From: JAKVAV01 sp964651785
GTDB taxonomy: Bacteria; Bacteroidota; Bacteroidia; Flavobacteriales_D; Cryomorphaceae
Assembly: GCA_964651785.1 (NCBI GenBank)
Contig: CAZYWJ010000008.1
Location: forward strand, 17,644 to 81,643
Reading direction: 5' to 3'
Length of the DNA stretch: 64,000 nucleotides
This document shows, piece by piece, positions 43,770 through 53,942 of the stretch. Made by a program: the position numbers and the translations under genes. Position 1 is the first letter of the stretch; each line of letters begins with the position of its first letter. The notes beneath the pieces were generated by a model that saw nothing but the letters and a program-made list of their open reading frames with translations, was not told the DNA's origin and made no database searches.

Positions 43770-45566
43770 TTAATGCTCTTCTTCGCCTTCCGTGAGAGGG
43801 ACATTCTGAGGAACATAGTCAAGCTCCTTCCCGGGCTTACTGTAATCGTAAGGCCATCTGTGTACGACAGGAATAGGGCCCGGCCAGTTTCCGTGAATAT
43901 GCTCTACCGGAGTGGTCCATTCTAAGGTATTAGACTTCCAAGGATTCTGCGGTGCTCTTTGCCCGCGGAATACGCTCCAGAAAAAGTTAAACAAGAAAAT
44001 GGCTTGAGCTGAAGCAGCGAATATTGCAAAAGTCGTTACCAATACATTCAAATCGTAAATGCCGTCAAACATCGGGTAATCCGTGTACTGATAATATCTT
44101 CGAGGTGCTCCGGCCATTCCGACGAAGTGCATCGGGAAAAATACACCGTAACCACCGATGATGGTCATCCAGAAATGTGCGTAACCCAATTTGGAATTCA
44201 TCATTCGACCGAACATTTTTGGGAACCAATGATAGATACCGGCAAACATTCCGAATATCGCTGACAATCCCATTACAATATGGAAGTGAGCTACCACGAA
44301 ATATGTATCGTGAACATTAATATCAAGCGCTGAATCTGCCAGGATGATACCTGTCAAACCTCCCGTTACGAATGTTGAAACCAATCCGATTGAAAAGAGC
44401 ATAGCCGGTGTGAACACCAAGTTTCCTTTCCAGATAGTCGTTATGTAATTGAATGCTTTCACCGCAGAAGGAATGGCAATCAACAAAGTGGTGAAAACGA
44501 AAACTGAACCAAGGAATGGATTCATTCCGGACATAAACATGTGGTGACCCCAAACGATAAACGAAAGGAAACCAATAGCCATGATGGAACCGATCATTGC
44601 TCGGTATCCGAAAATTGGTTTTCTAGAGTTGGTCGCAATTACTTCTGAGCTGATACCCAATGCAGGCAGCAATACGATATAAACCTCAGGGTGACCTAAA
44701 AACCAGAAAAGGTGTTCGTAAAGAATTGGACTACCTCCCACAGGATCTAAAGCTTCTCCACCGATATAAATATCACTCAAGTAAAAGCTTGTGCCCATAG
44801 AACGGTCCATGATCAGCAGCAATACAGCTGCGAACAATACCGGGAAGGATAAAACACCCAAAACCGCAGTAATGAAGAATGCCCAAATCGTCAATGGCAA
44901 TCTGGTCATTTTCATCCCTTTCGTTCTCAAGTTGAGAATCGTAACGATATAGTTCAAACCTCCCAATAAGGAAGAAGCAATGAACAGCGCCATACTAACC
45001 AACCACAAGGTCATTCCCAACCCTGAAGAAGGCATAGCTTGGGGAAGTGCACTCAATGGCGGATAAACCGTCCAGCCACCTCCTGCTGCACCGGTCTCTA
45101 CAAATAGCGATGCCAACATGATGATACTGGATACTAAGAAGAACCAATAAGACAACATGTTCAAGAAACCGGAAGCCATATCTCTGGCTCCGATTTGCAA
45201 TGGAATTAACAAGTTACTGAACGTACCACTCAATCCTCCGGTCAAAACGAAAAATACCATAATAGTACCGTGAATGGTAACCAGTGAGAGGTACATATTT
45301 CTGTCGAGAACTCCATCGGGAGCCCAACGATCACCCAAGAAGTAATTCAGAATTTCAAAACTCTCACCGGGCCATGCCAATTGCAGTCGGAAAAATATCG
45401 ACAACATCATGGCAACAATACCCATGAATATAGCAGTGGTCAAGAACTGCTTACTGATCATCTTGTGATCTTGAGAGAAAATGTATTTACTTACAAAACT
45501 CTCTTTTTCATGATGATGCTCGTGAGAGTGAGCATGTGCTTCGTGTGCTTCTACAGTAGCTGACAT
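43770..45566 (-). CDS. ctaD: Cytochrome c oxidase subunit I (aa3-type, A1 family)
   Basis: 598 residues with about twelve helices. Heme and copper ligands are visible: His99 (TIHGT), His292 and Tyr296 in GHPEVYIVLL (CuB and cross-linked tyrosine), His341-His342, and His427/His429 in VVAHFHIVMG. The Glu in GHPEV marks the A1 family. The first 20 residues hold seven histidines (HEAHAHSHEHHH), a likely cytoplasmic metal-binding tail. It reduces oxygen to water while pumping protons. Last gene of the act-cta operon. Confidence 0.97.
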   Translation of the reverse strand: MSATVEAHEAHAHSHEHHHEKESFVSKYIFSQDHKMISKQFLTTAIFMGIVAMMLSIFFRLQLAWPGESFEILNYFLGDRWAPDGVLDRNMYLSLVTIHGTIMVFFVLTGGLSGTFSNLLIPLQIGARDMASGFLNMLSYWFFLVSSIIMLASLFVETGAAGGGWTVYPPLSALPQAMPSSGLGMTLWLVSMALFIASSLLGGLNYIVTILNLRTKGMKMTRLPLTIWAFFITAVLGVLSFPVLFAAVLLLIMDRSMGTSFYLSDIYIGGEALDPVGGSPILYEHLFWFLGHPEVYIVLLPALGISSEVIATNSRKPIFGYRAMIGSIMAIGFLSFIVWGHHMFMSGMNPFLGSVFVFTTLLIAIPSAVKAFNYITTIWKGNLVFTPAMLFSIGLVSTFVTGGLTGIILADSALDINVHDTYFVVAHFHIVMGLSAIFGMFAGIYHWFPKMFGRMMNSKLGYAHFWMTIIGGYGVFFPMHFVGMAGAPRRYYQYTDYPMFDGIYDLNVLVTTFAIFAASAQAIFLFNFFWSVFRGQRAPQNPWKSNTLEWTTPVEHIHGNWPGPIPVVHRWPYDYSKPGKELDYVPQNVPLTEGEEEH

Positions 45567-45578
45567 AAGCTTCTAATT

Positions 45579-46790
45579 TCAATTAATTTCGGCCAAAGGA
45601 CCATCATCTTCAACATTATCTTCTTCACTTTCCTCGGTTGCTTCGAGGCTTTCCGGCTGCACGAAAGGTTTTTGTTCCGAGAGCCATTTCTCAAACTGTT
45701 CTTCAGACTCCACTATAATATTCATCTGCATATTGTAATGCGCCGATCCACAAACTTTATTGCAAAGCAATACGTAATTAAATTCAGCATCATCTATAAC
45801 CGTTCGCATAGAATCCGTAGTGATAGTCGGCTTAAAGGCAAAACGCGTGGTCATACCCGGAACCGCATTCATTTGGGCTCGGAAGTGTGGCATATAAGCT
45901 GAATGAATTACGTCACGCGAGTTTATTTCAAATGACACATCCCGACGAAGAGGTAAGTGAAATTCTCCTTTTACAATAATGTCATCGTAAGCAGCAGAAA
46001 AATCCTTATTGCTATCCCGGAAATTCAAAATTTTGGCGATCTGTCTTTTGTACGAACCAATGCGATCTTCCAGTTCTACTACTTGCGCATCGGGCATTAT
46101 TTCGGTGGCCAACTTATTCTCAGTTTTGGTAATACCTTCTCTGAGTTCCTTCACCCGAGCCTCAATTGTTTCATCAGTTATTAAACCTAATGGATTCTGA
46201 GAAGTAATTAAGAGGTAATCCGACTCACCCATTTTGCCGTCTGCCCCCGCATATCTTGCAGTCCAGTCAAACTGCTTAGCATAAAGCTGTACTTTAAGCG
46301 CATCCTCAGCAGGCTCATCCATCACCGTATTCCATACACTCAATCCATAGATGATCAAAAATGCCAAAGCGATGGATGGAATAACCGTCCATACCAGTTC
46401 CAACTTATTGTTGTGCGCAAAATAAAAGGCCTTTCTGTTCTTACTATGAACATATTTCCACGAAAAAAAGAATAAAAGGAAATTCACAATAAAAAAGACC
46501 GTAATCAAGATAACCCAGTTTACACTGAAAAGCTGATCAACTGCCGAACCGTGTTCTGAAGCCGCCAGAGGCAATAACATATCTCCATAGGCAATGAACT
46601 GCCAAATGAAAAATCCAAAAAAGGCAATCATAAATAGTAGCCATAAATTGGCATTCACTTTATTTGAAGTTGGTGAGATATCCTCTTCACGTCTCTTTTG
46701 AAGCTCAGAGGAAACTTGATATACCTTGGCGATTTGGGCTATACCAACCACAGCCAAAACAATCACCAGTAATAAAAGAAGCTTCTCCAT
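45579..46790 (-). CDS. ctaC: Cytochrome c oxidase subunit II with helical insertion
   Basis: 403 residues. A membrane helix at the very N-terminus and others at about 48-68, 91-113 and 131-152 precede the CuA cupredoxin domain, with ligands His296 (RDVIHSAYMPH), Cys343, Cys347, His351 and Met354 in CNKVCGSAHYNM. A charged, probably coiled-coil insertion of about 70 residues (200-268; VKELREGITKTENKLATE) splits the cupredoxin domain, and the tail is acidic. It receives electrons into CuA. It follows actF by 20 bp, so complex III and oxidase subunits are made from one message. Confidence 0.95.
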   Translation of the reverse strand: MEKLLLLLVIVLAVVGIAQIAKVYQVSSELQKRREEDISPTSNKVNANLWLLFMIAFFGFFIWQFIAYGDMLLPLAASEHGSAVDQLFSVNWVILITVFFIVNFLLFFFSWKYVHSKNRKAFYFAHNNKLELVWTVIPSIALAFLIIYGLSVWNTVMDEPAEDALKVQLYAKQFDWTARYAGADGKMGESDYLLITSQNPLGLITDETIEARVKELREGITKTENKLATEIMPDAQVVELEDRIGSYKRQIAKILNFRDSNKDFSAAYDDIIVKGEFHLPLRRDVSFEINSRDVIHSAYMPHFRAQMNAVPGMTTRFAFKPTITTDSMRTVIDDAEFNYVLLCNKVCGSAHYNMQMNIIVESEEQFEKWLSEQKPFVQPESLEATEESEEDNVEDDGPLAEIN

Positions 46791-46810
46791 AATCTTTTCC
46801 TTATCCTAAT

Positions 46811-48091
46811 TTAAATGCTGTGGTGTAAACTTTCATCCAAGTATGGCGATTTCTGCGGCATTAACGGAGCTTTCGTCAAAGTATTGAGTACCCTGTTAAT
46901 AAACAATCCCGTAAAGCCTAAGAACATCCCGATTTCCATCCATCCGAAGTGCCAATGATCGAAAAGCACACCCGGTGTAATCAGCATATATGTATCCAAG
47001 TAATGCCCAATGAAAATAATGGTTCCAACCACAATCAAAAAACGCGGATTTCTTTTCGCATCTCTTGACATTAATAACACCATTGGTATCATAAAGTTGA
47101 TAATAAACATTCCAAAAAATGGTATTTGATACTGTTCAATTCGAGTGATAAAATAAGTTACTTCCTCGGGGATATTTGAGTACCAAATAAGAAGGAACTG
47201 CGAAAACCAGAGGTAAGACCAAAGGAAGCTCAGTGCAAAAACCCACTTACCCGCATCGTGCACGTGGCTGGAGTTAATGTCTTTAAGGTATCCTTTGGAA
47301 ATAAGGTATAAAGTCAGAACTACGATTACATTCATAGCCGACACCCACATTCCCGAGAACACGTACCAACCGTAGAGTGTAGAAAACCAATGCGTATCAA
47401 TTGACATCAACCAATCCCAAGACATGGTACTCGAAATCACTGCAAAAAATACAAGGAAGAGAGCACCTCTTTTGTATCCCTTGAGGTGAAGGTCTACCCC
47501 ACCTACCTCATCTTCTCGCAATGATCTTTTTCTAAACCAGCGAGCAAAAAGGAAGAGCACAACAGCGTAGAGTATCGTTCTAATCCAGAAAAAAGGCAAA
47601 TTCAAGTAGGCAGATTTATTCGCAATAAGTGCATCGTATTCCGTATTTGCTATTACAGCCACTCCTTCTTCCTGCGCTTCTTCTAAGGACGCGTAATATT
47701 CAGGATGTTCGCTATCTAATGTTCCTTCCGCGACATACTCGGCATGCACACCTTCATCCATCCAGTGGTAGATGTGATTGAGGTGTAAAGTCGAAGCCAG
47801 AAGAACTACGAGCATTACTGCTAATCCGATGGGAACAAATGAAAATACGGCCTCAATCACTCTTCTCAAAGCTACCGCCCAAGCGGTTTCAGTAGCGAAA
47901 TGCAAAGCGTAAAAGAAAAGCGCCCCTAATGAAATGGCCAAGAAGTAGAATCCATTGATCATTACATTAGACCAAAATCTTCCGTGGTGCTCGCTAGGGT
48001 CGAATAAGAAGCCCAAAATCAACGTCACCACACCTATAGCAATGAGTACGAATGATATGATTTTAGCTCTATTTGAGAATACAAAGTTCAT
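46811..48091 (-). CDS. actF: Alternative complex III subunit ActF (quinol:cytochrome c oxidoreductase)
   Basis: 426 residues, about ten membrane helices, NrfD-like without redox motifs. Landmarks: FFYALHFATETAWAVALRR, STMSWDWLMSIDTHWFSTLYGWYVFSG and YLWFSQFLLIWYSNIPEEV. In known ACIII structures ActF and ActC form the membrane part; ActC binds quinol, and ActF may carry a proton path. Gene order actE-actF-ctaC is intact here. Confidence 0.93.
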   Translation of the reverse strand: MNFVFSNRAKIISFVLIAIGVVTLILGFLFDPSEHHGRFWSNVMINGFYFLAISLGALFFYALHFATETAWAVALRRVIEAVFSFVPIGLAVMLVVLLASTLHLNHIYHWMDEGVHAEYVAEGTLDSEHPEYYASLEEAQEEGVAVIANTEYDALIANKSAYLNLPFFWIRTILYAVVLFLFARWFRKRSLREDEVGGVDLHLKGYKRGALFLVFFAVISSTMSWDWLMSIDTHWFSTLYGWYVFSGMWVSAMNVIVVLTLYLISKGYLKDINSSHVHDAGKWVFALSFLWSYLWFSQFLLIWYSNIPEEVTYFITRIEQYQIPFFGMFIINFMIPMVLLMSRDAKRNPRFLIVVGTIIFIGHYLDTYMLITPGVLFDHWHFGWMEIGMFLGFTGLFINRVLNTLTKAPLMPQKSPYLDESLHHSI

Positions 48092-48122
48092 CCTCGGGTT
48101 GTATTAGTTTCGTTAATAGTAA

Positions 48123-48776
48123 TTATCCTTTTATCTCCTCTGACTCTTCAGTGGACTCTTCTTCTTTTTCCGCTTCCTCATCGCCCAATTTCTGAAGGTG
48201 CTTTACATAAGCCACTACTTTCCATCTTTCGGCTTTGGTAAGCTGAGAAGCATGAGAACCCATGGCGCCTTTACCGTAAGTCAACGTGTGGAACATTTTA
48301 CCTTCAGGCAAATCCTTCAACGGGCCATTGTAAGCCTGAGGTGCCGGATGTCCGCCATTGACTACTACAGGACCATCGCCCTGACCTTCCGTTCCGTGAC
48401 ATTGAACACAGAAATTGGTGTAAATGCCTTTGCCCATCTCCACGTATTCTTCATTTTGAGGAAACGGTGATTTCAAAACTTCTCCGGCCAACTGATACCC
48501 TTCCTGAGTATTGGGAATCATATACGGCAAATCATTCATTAAATTATCAGTCATCGGAACCGTGCCTACTACCGGCTTACGTGCTGAAATAGTCAAATTA
48601 AACGGCTCGTGAATGGTGTCTCTTATCTCTCCGTAGTCTACGTAAGCTTCAACGGCAGGACTGCGATACATGTCGGGCATGTATTCATATCCGGGACTCT
48701 GTTCTTCCTTTATGCAAGAAGAAAGAGCGACAACAGCCACGGCAGCTACTACTATTTTTGCAATTGCGTTTCTCAT
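48123..48776 (-). CDS. actE: Alternative complex III monoheme cytochrome c lipoprotein ActE
   Basis: 217 residues. The lipobox VVALSSC puts the lipidated Cys at about residue 21. One CxxCH heme site lies in NFCVQCHGTEGQGDG (about residue 123) with a later Met in HTLTYGKGAMGSH as probable axial ligand. The C-terminal tail is Glu-rich. It passes electrons from ActA/ActB towards oxidase subunit II. Its ATG overlaps the actD stop by 4 nt. Confidence 0.94.
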   Translation of the reverse strand: MRNAIAKIVVAAVAVVALSSCIKEEQSPGYEYMPDMYRSPAVEAYVDYGEIRDTIHEPFNLTISARKPVVGTVPMTDNLMNDLPYMIPNTQEGYQLAGEVLKSPFPQNEEYVEMGKGIYTNFCVQCHGTEGQGDGPVVVNGGHPAPQAYNGPLKDLPEGKMFHTLTYGKGAMGSHASQLTKAERWKVVAYVKHLQKLGDEEAEKEEESTEESEEIKG

Positions 48777-49330
48777 TTTACCGCTATTTCTTTTTCATTT
48801 ATCTCGATGGCTCCGACGCTTTTTAGCATAGAACTCAATCCTTCGGAAGTCATCGATGGATTTTCTTCGCTGGTAATTTCCATCACAAACTTATCATCGG
48901 TAGTACGAGGGTCAGGATTTACTGCCGGCATTCCCGGAAGGGTACCATTTCTGAGCATGTAAGTAATGGCCATCCCGTGAGCCGCGCAAAGAACGGTAAA
49001 CTCGAAAGTGACCGGTATGAACGAAGGAATATTCTCTAAGAGTGAAAAGCTGGGCTTTCCACCGATATTCATCGGCCAGTCTTGAATCATAAAGTACCAC
49101 ATTCCCAAGAGGGCCAAAGACAATCCGGTAAGACCGAACATAAAACTTACAATGGCCATTCTGGTTCTTTTAATACCGATAACGGGATCCAAACCATGAA
49201 TGGGAAAAGGCGAATAAACATCCTTAACCCGAATGCCTTGCCCTACGATATCGCGTGCGGCTTCTAAAAGACGGTGGTCATCGTCAAACATGGCATGAAC
49301 CACCTTCACCGTTTTACTTGTACTCGCCAT
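48773..49330 (-). CDS. actD: Alternative complex III subunit ActD (DUF3341)
   Basis: 185 residues: a small cytoplasmic alpha/beta domain (about 1-55; VVHAMFDDDHRLLEAARDIV, VYSPFPIHGLD) and two membrane helices (about 60-80 and 100-125). This is the DUF3341 fold always found in ACIII operons. It starts 2 bp after actC and overlaps actE by 4 nt. Confidence 0.94.
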   Translation of the reverse strand: MASTSKTVKVVHAMFDDDHRLLEAARDIVGQGIRVKDVYSPFPIHGLDPVIGIKRTRMAIVSFMFGLTGLSLALLGMWYFMIQDWPMNIGGKPSFSLLENIPSFIPVTFEFTVLCAAHGMAITYMLRNGTLPGMPAVNPDPRTTDDKFVMEITSEENPSMTSEGLSSMLKSVGAIEINEKEIAVK

Positions 49331-49332
49331 TA

Positions 49333-50706
49333 TCAGTGATCTTCTCGTTTATATTTTTCACCTGAAACCTTCAGGATTGTTTTCAATTCATTCAATGCCA
49401 ATACAGGGAAGAATCGGGCAAAGAGCAGGAACAACGTAAAGAAAATTCCGATCGTCCCGATGAAGATTCCTATATCAACCCAAGTAGGGTAGAACATTGA
49501 CCAGCTGGAAGGAACATAGTCACGGTGGATCGATGTAACGATAATTACAAATCGCTCGAACCACATTCCGATGTTCACTACAATTGAAAGTGCGAAAGTC
49601 GCAATAAGACTTGTTCTGATTTTCTTAAACCAAAACAACTGCGGACTCACCACATTGCACGTCATCATAGCCCAGTAAGACCACCAGTACGGACCGCTGA
49701 AACGGTTGATGAATGCGTAGGATTCATATTCTACTCCCGAATACCATGATATGAAAAGCTCAGTAATATATGCTACACCGACGATAGAACCCGTAACGAT
49801 GATTACAATATTCATGTACTCCACGTGCTTGATGGTAATGTAGTTCTCCAACTTCATGACTTTACGCATGATGAGGAGAAGCGTCAATACCATGGCGAAT
49901 CCCGAGAAAACGGCTCCCGAAACGAAGTAAGGCGGGAATATGGTGGTATGCCAGCCGGGAATAACACTCGTGGCAAAGTCCATGGATACAATGGAGTGAA
50001 CCGAAAATACCAGTGGTGTGGCCAAGCCTGCAAGGACCAAAGAAACTTCTTCAAATCTCGTCCATTGCTTGGCTTTCCCTGACCATCCGAAGCTCAATAA
50101 TCCGTAAATCTTCTTTGATGTAGGATTGGTCATCTTATCGCGAATTGTAGCGAAATCGGGGATCAAACCGATGTACCAAAACACCAATGAAACGCTGAAG
50201 TACGTAGAAATGGCAAATACGTCCCAAAGCAACGGTGAGTTAAAGTTTACCCACAGCGACCCGAACATATTTGGTAGAGGGAACACGAAGTAGGCAAGCC
50301 AAATTCTTCCCATGTGAATTCCCGGGAAGAGGGCTGCCATCATTACCGCAAAGATGGTCATGGCTTCCGCCGAACGGTTGATGGCCATTCTCCACTTTTG
50401 ACGGAACAGCAGAAGTACGGCAGAAATCAACGTTCCGGCGTGACCGATACCTACCCACCAAACGAAGTTGGTGATATCCCAAGCCCAACCTACGGTTTTG
50501 TTCAAACCCCACACACCGATACCGGTGCTGATAAGGTAAACCACACAGCCAAGACCCCAAAGAGCGATGAGGCCTGCAATGGTAATCAGAACATACCATG
50601 CTTTCGGTGCTTTATTCTCAATAGGTCCGACCACGTCTACCGTGATATCATGGTAATTCTTATCACCCAATATCAGCGGTTCTCTTATGGCAGCTTCTTT
50701 GTGCAT
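49333..50706 (-). CDS. actC: Alternative complex III membrane subunit ActC (NrfD-like)
   Basis: 457 residues, about ten helices, NrfD/PsrC family. Motifs: WDITNFVWWVGIGHAGTLISAVLLL near helix 2, VHSIVSMDFATSVIPGWHTTIFPPYFVSGA and YWWSYWAMMTCNVVSPQLFWFK. It holds the menaquinol oxidation site at the periplasmic side, next to the ActB iron-sulfur domain. Spacing of 16 bp after actB. Confidence 0.95.
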   Translation of the reverse strand: MHKEAAIREPLILGDKNYHDITVDVVGPIENKAPKAWYVLITIAGLIALWGLGCVVYLISTGIGVWGLNKTVGWAWDITNFVWWVGIGHAGTLISAVLLLFRQKWRMAINRSAEAMTIFAVMMAALFPGIHMGRIWLAYFVFPLPNMFGSLWVNFNSPLLWDVFAISTYFSVSLVFWYIGLIPDFATIRDKMTNPTSKKIYGLLSFGWSGKAKQWTRFEEVSLVLAGLATPLVFSVHSIVSMDFATSVIPGWHTTIFPPYFVSGAVFSGFAMVLTLLLIMRKVMKLENYITIKHVEYMNIVIIVTGSIVGVAYITELFISWYSGVEYESYAFINRFSGPYWWSYWAMMTCNVVSPQLFWFKKIRTSLIATFALSIVVNIGMWFERFVIIVTSIHRDYVPSSWSMFYPTWVDIGIFIGTIGIFFTLFLLFARFFPVLALNELKTILKVSGEKYKREDH

Positions 50707-50722
50707 AATCTATTGTGTTTCT

Positions 50723-53700
50723 TTAAACCTCAGTGTTTCTCACTTTTACCTTGTAGCTCACGCTCGGACGTACGCCAATTTCTTGCAACGCGTAGTAATG
50801 GCGTTTGTCATCTTCCGCTTTTCTAACTCGAGTACCCTCATCGTTTCTGTCTCCGAAAACAATTGCATTCGTCGGACAAGCTTCAGCACAAGCCGTTGTA
50901 ATCTGATCATCCTTCACGGGACGCCCTTCCATTTTAGCTTCAAGCTTACCCGCTTGAATACGCTGTACACACATGGTACATTTTTCCATTACCCCTCTTG
51001 AACGAACGGTAACATCAGGATTCAGTACCAAGCGAGCCGTTTGATCCTGTGCAGGATTCACTTCGGCAAATTTGTCGTAAGCTTTGTAATTAAACCAATT
51101 GAAGCGGCGCACTTTGAAAGGGCAGTTATTCGCACAGTAGCGCGTTCCGATACAACGGTTGTAGGTCATTTGATTCAGACCTTCGTTGCTGTGGGTGGTA
51201 GCAGCCACGGGGCAAACGGTTTCACAAGGAGCATGATTACAGTGCTGGCACATCATCGGCATGAAAGTAGTAGTCGGATTTACATATTCCGGCTCTTCCA
51301 TTTCGCGGTAGGTTTCAATGGCGCCAAGCCCCATTTCTTCACCTTTTTCCATGCTCATGTCAGATGAATAGTATCGGTCAATACGCAACCAATGCATATC
51401 TCTACCTCTTCTGATTTCATCTTTACCTACTACAGGCACGTTATTCTCCGAATGACAGGCAGTAACACAGGCACTGCAACCGATACAAGTTGAAAGATCA
51501 ATGACCATTCCCCAGTGATGGCCTACGCCTTCTACCGTATGTTCTTCCCAAAGGTCAATTTTATCTACATCCTTCTTGATCAGCTCTCCGTCCTCGTGAA
51601 CGGTAAGCTTGTGAGGATGATTATAAACTTCCTGAGGCTCATTTTTGAAAACTGCAAGAGAAGTCTCTTTCAATACGGATTCTCGTCCCATTATGGTATG
51701 GTGAATCTGTGTTGTAGCAATAGGATATTCTTCGCCAACGGCTTCTATCGTAGCTCCGGTAGCATGATAGCTCATAGAGCCATTGCTGATGGATACGAAT
51801 TGATAGGCGTTTTTTCCAATTGGCAATTTCTTTCCTGCATCATCTACGGCGTAACCACCATATTGTAGAGTTTGATACGCGGCTCTACCTATTTTCTCTT
51901 CATTGAATCCTCTGCCATACCCCAAAGCGATGCCGACGGTTCCCATTTTCTGACCGGGCTGAGGAACCACGGGTAGAATCTCGCTCACACCGTTAACGGT
52001 AATTCTGGCTAATGAAGCCGGCAGCTCTTGGCCTAAGTGCATATTGAAGCCCAAAGCTTCTACATCTGCCGGGTTCATTGCAATGTAGTTATCCCAAGTT
52101 ACTTTAGAAATAGGGTCGGGCAGCTCTTGCAACCAAGGATTGGTAGCGTGAGATCCATCACCAATACCTGCATTCACGTAAGTCACAACTTCGAACCCAT
52201 CTCCGCTATTCTTTTTGGCAGCATTTCTCGCAGAACCTGAAGCAGCCGAAGCATTCATCTCAGGGACTTCAATCATTTCGCCGGGCTGAATATCAACGGA
52301 TCCGTTTCTTACGGCGTTGAACCAGAAGTCTTCGAACAATAAGCCTTCAGCTGCAAAATTGGTCATGGACTCTTTCCAAACACCTTTGATAAAATCGCGG
52401 TATTCTGATTGGTCATCAGACCATCTCAAGAAGCTTTCCTGAAATTGACGCGTATTATAGAGCTTTCCGATAGTAGGTTGTGCCAATGCGTAATGTCCGG
52501 TAGCAGGATAAAAGTCACCCCAAGACTCGAGGTAGTGATTATCAGGAGCCAGAATATTACACAGAGTAGCCGTTTCATCTTGCCATAAAGCAAAAGAAAC
52601 ACGCGTATCAACTTTGCTCAAAGCTTCGCGAAAAGCTACTGAATTTGGTAAAGAATAGGCAGGATTAATGCTACTTCCAATAAGCAAGACATCAACCTGA
52701 CCGCGCTGCATATCAGCTACCAACTCTGCTACAGCCGCATCATCACCTTGCTTAATAAAAATCTCTTTCGAAGTATTGATGGTACTTCCGTAGTTACCCA
52801 AAAGTGCATTGATTGAGTTCACCACAGCTTGCACATCGGGATCATTGCTTCCGGAAATGACCAATGACTGACCTCGATTTGACATCAATTCATTGGCGGT
52901 CATTTTGATGGCATTCATCGGAAGATCAGCCGAATCTACAGATACGGATGATCCACCTGTCTTGCCTGCAATCTCATTGTGCAGAGCTACCAAAGCTCTT
53001 CCCTCATCAGAAGGCTTTAAGGGAACTCGCACATCAGCATTGGAACCGGTCAGTGATAGGTTGGCCTCATACTGAAAGTGTCGGCTCATCCAATCTCCCG
53101 TCGGTTTTCGATTTTTCGCATATTGCGATACATACTCGGTATGCATCAACCAGTTGTTCATAAAGTCGGCACCAAAACTTACGATGGTACGCGCTTTTGA
53201 AAAGTCATAGGCAGGGATCATAGCCTTGCCAAAAGTCATTTCATTGGCTTTTCTGATTCCGTAGGCCGAAACCGGGTCGTACTGAACGAGGTTCACCACA
53301 TCTTCGCCATACTTCGCTTTGAAGTTATCGATGGCTTTCATAGTGGAAGGGCTGATCACGGTTCCCATCAGAAGACTGATGTTTCCGCCTTTCTCAGCTG
53401 CCGCTTGCAAAGCATTCCTGACCTGAGTATCCAATTCTGCCCAATCGACTGAAGCTCCGTCGATCATCGGACTTTTCAATCGCTCTCCGTCGTAAAGGCT
53501 TAAAACGGAAGCGTTGATTCGGGCGTTTACAACGCCTTTATTCAACCCGTACTTCGTGTTTCCTTTAATGTGAATCGGTCTACCCTCACGGGTTTTCACT
53601 ATTACTCCGGCATAGTCTACTCCGTCAAAATAAGTAGACGCGTAATACGTAGGAACACCCGGAGTAATTTCCTCAGGCTTATTCACGTAAGGAATGGAGT

Positions 53701-53923
53701 GAATAACCGGAGTTTCACAAGCCGCCACCGTAGCAGCCGTAACGCTAAATCCTAAAAACTTGAGGAAATCGCGGCGATTGGTGGAGGTTTTTGATAATTC
53801 AGTCTCTGACAAAAAGTCGTCAACGGATTGTTGAGCGGCAAATTCGTTCTGACTGTTCTGCATGAATTCCGGGTTTTCTTGAAGCTCTTCGAGCCCCACC
53901 CAGTACTTCTTATCTTTTGCCAT
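50723..53923 (-). CDS. actB: Alternative complex III iron-sulfur subunit ActB
   Basis: 1066 residues. A variant Tat signal lies unusually far in (Arg50-Arg51 in NRRDFLKFLG) and ends in a lipobox-like VAAC at Cys69. Residues about 75-780 form a molybdopterin oxidoreductase-like domain that in characterised ACIII lacks the cofactor. Residues 813-1021 form the iron-sulfur domain with four cysteine groups (CIGCSACVTAC, CQHCNHAPCETVCP, CIGTRYCANNCP, CTMC plus CAEACP). The Thr in CIGTRYC replaces one ligand, consistent with one [3Fe-4S] among three [4Fe-4S] clusters. Confidence 0.95.
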   Translation of the reverse strand: MAKDKKYWVGLEELQENPEFMQNSQNEFAAQQSVDDFLSETELSKTSTNRRDFLKFLGFSVTAATVAACETPVIHSIPYVNKPEEITPGVPTYYASTYFDGVDYAGVIVKTREGRPIHIKGNTKYGLNKGVVNARINASVLSLYDGERLKSPMIDGASVDWAELDTQVRNALQAAAEKGGNISLLMGTVISPSTMKAIDNFKAKYGEDVVNLVQYDPVSAYGIRKANEMTFGKAMIPAYDFSKARTIVSFGADFMNNWLMHTEYVSQYAKNRKPTGDWMSRHFQYEANLSLTGSNADVRVPLKPSDEGRALVALHNEIAGKTGGSSVSVDSADLPMNAIKMTANELMSNRGQSLVISGSNDPDVQAVVNSINALLGNYGSTINTSKEIFIKQGDDAAVAELVADMQRGQVDVLLIGSSINPAYSLPNSVAFREALSKVDTRVSFALWQDETATLCNILAPDNHYLESWGDFYPATGHYALAQPTIGKLYNTRQFQESFLRWSDDQSEYRDFIKGVWKESMTNFAAEGLLFEDFWFNAVRNGSVDIQPGEMIEVPEMNASAASGSARNAAKKNSGDGFEVVTYVNAGIGDGSHATNPWLQELPDPISKVTWDNYIAMNPADVEALGFNMHLGQELPASLARITVNGVSEILPVVPQPGQKMGTVGIALGYGRGFNEEKIGRAAYQTLQYGGYAVDDAGKKLPIGKNAYQFVSISNGSMSYHATGATIEAVGEEYPIATTQIHHTIMGRESVLKETSLAVFKNEPQEVYNHPHKLTVHEDGELIKKDVDKIDLWEEHTVEGVGHHWGMVIDLSTCIGCSACVTACHSENNVPVVGKDEIRRGRDMHWLRIDRYYSSDMSMEKGEEMGLGAIETYREMEEPEYVNPTTTFMPMMCQHCNHAPCETVCPVAATTHSNEGLNQMTYNRCIGTRYCANNCPFKVRRFNWFNYKAYDKFAEVNPAQDQTARLVLNPDVTVRSRGVMEKCTMCVQRIQAGKLEAKMEGRPVKDDQITTACAEACPTNAIVFGDRNDEGTRVRKAEDDKRHYYALQEIGVRPSVSYKVKVRNTEV

Positions 53924-53942
53924 AATTACCTTTCTCGGCTAA

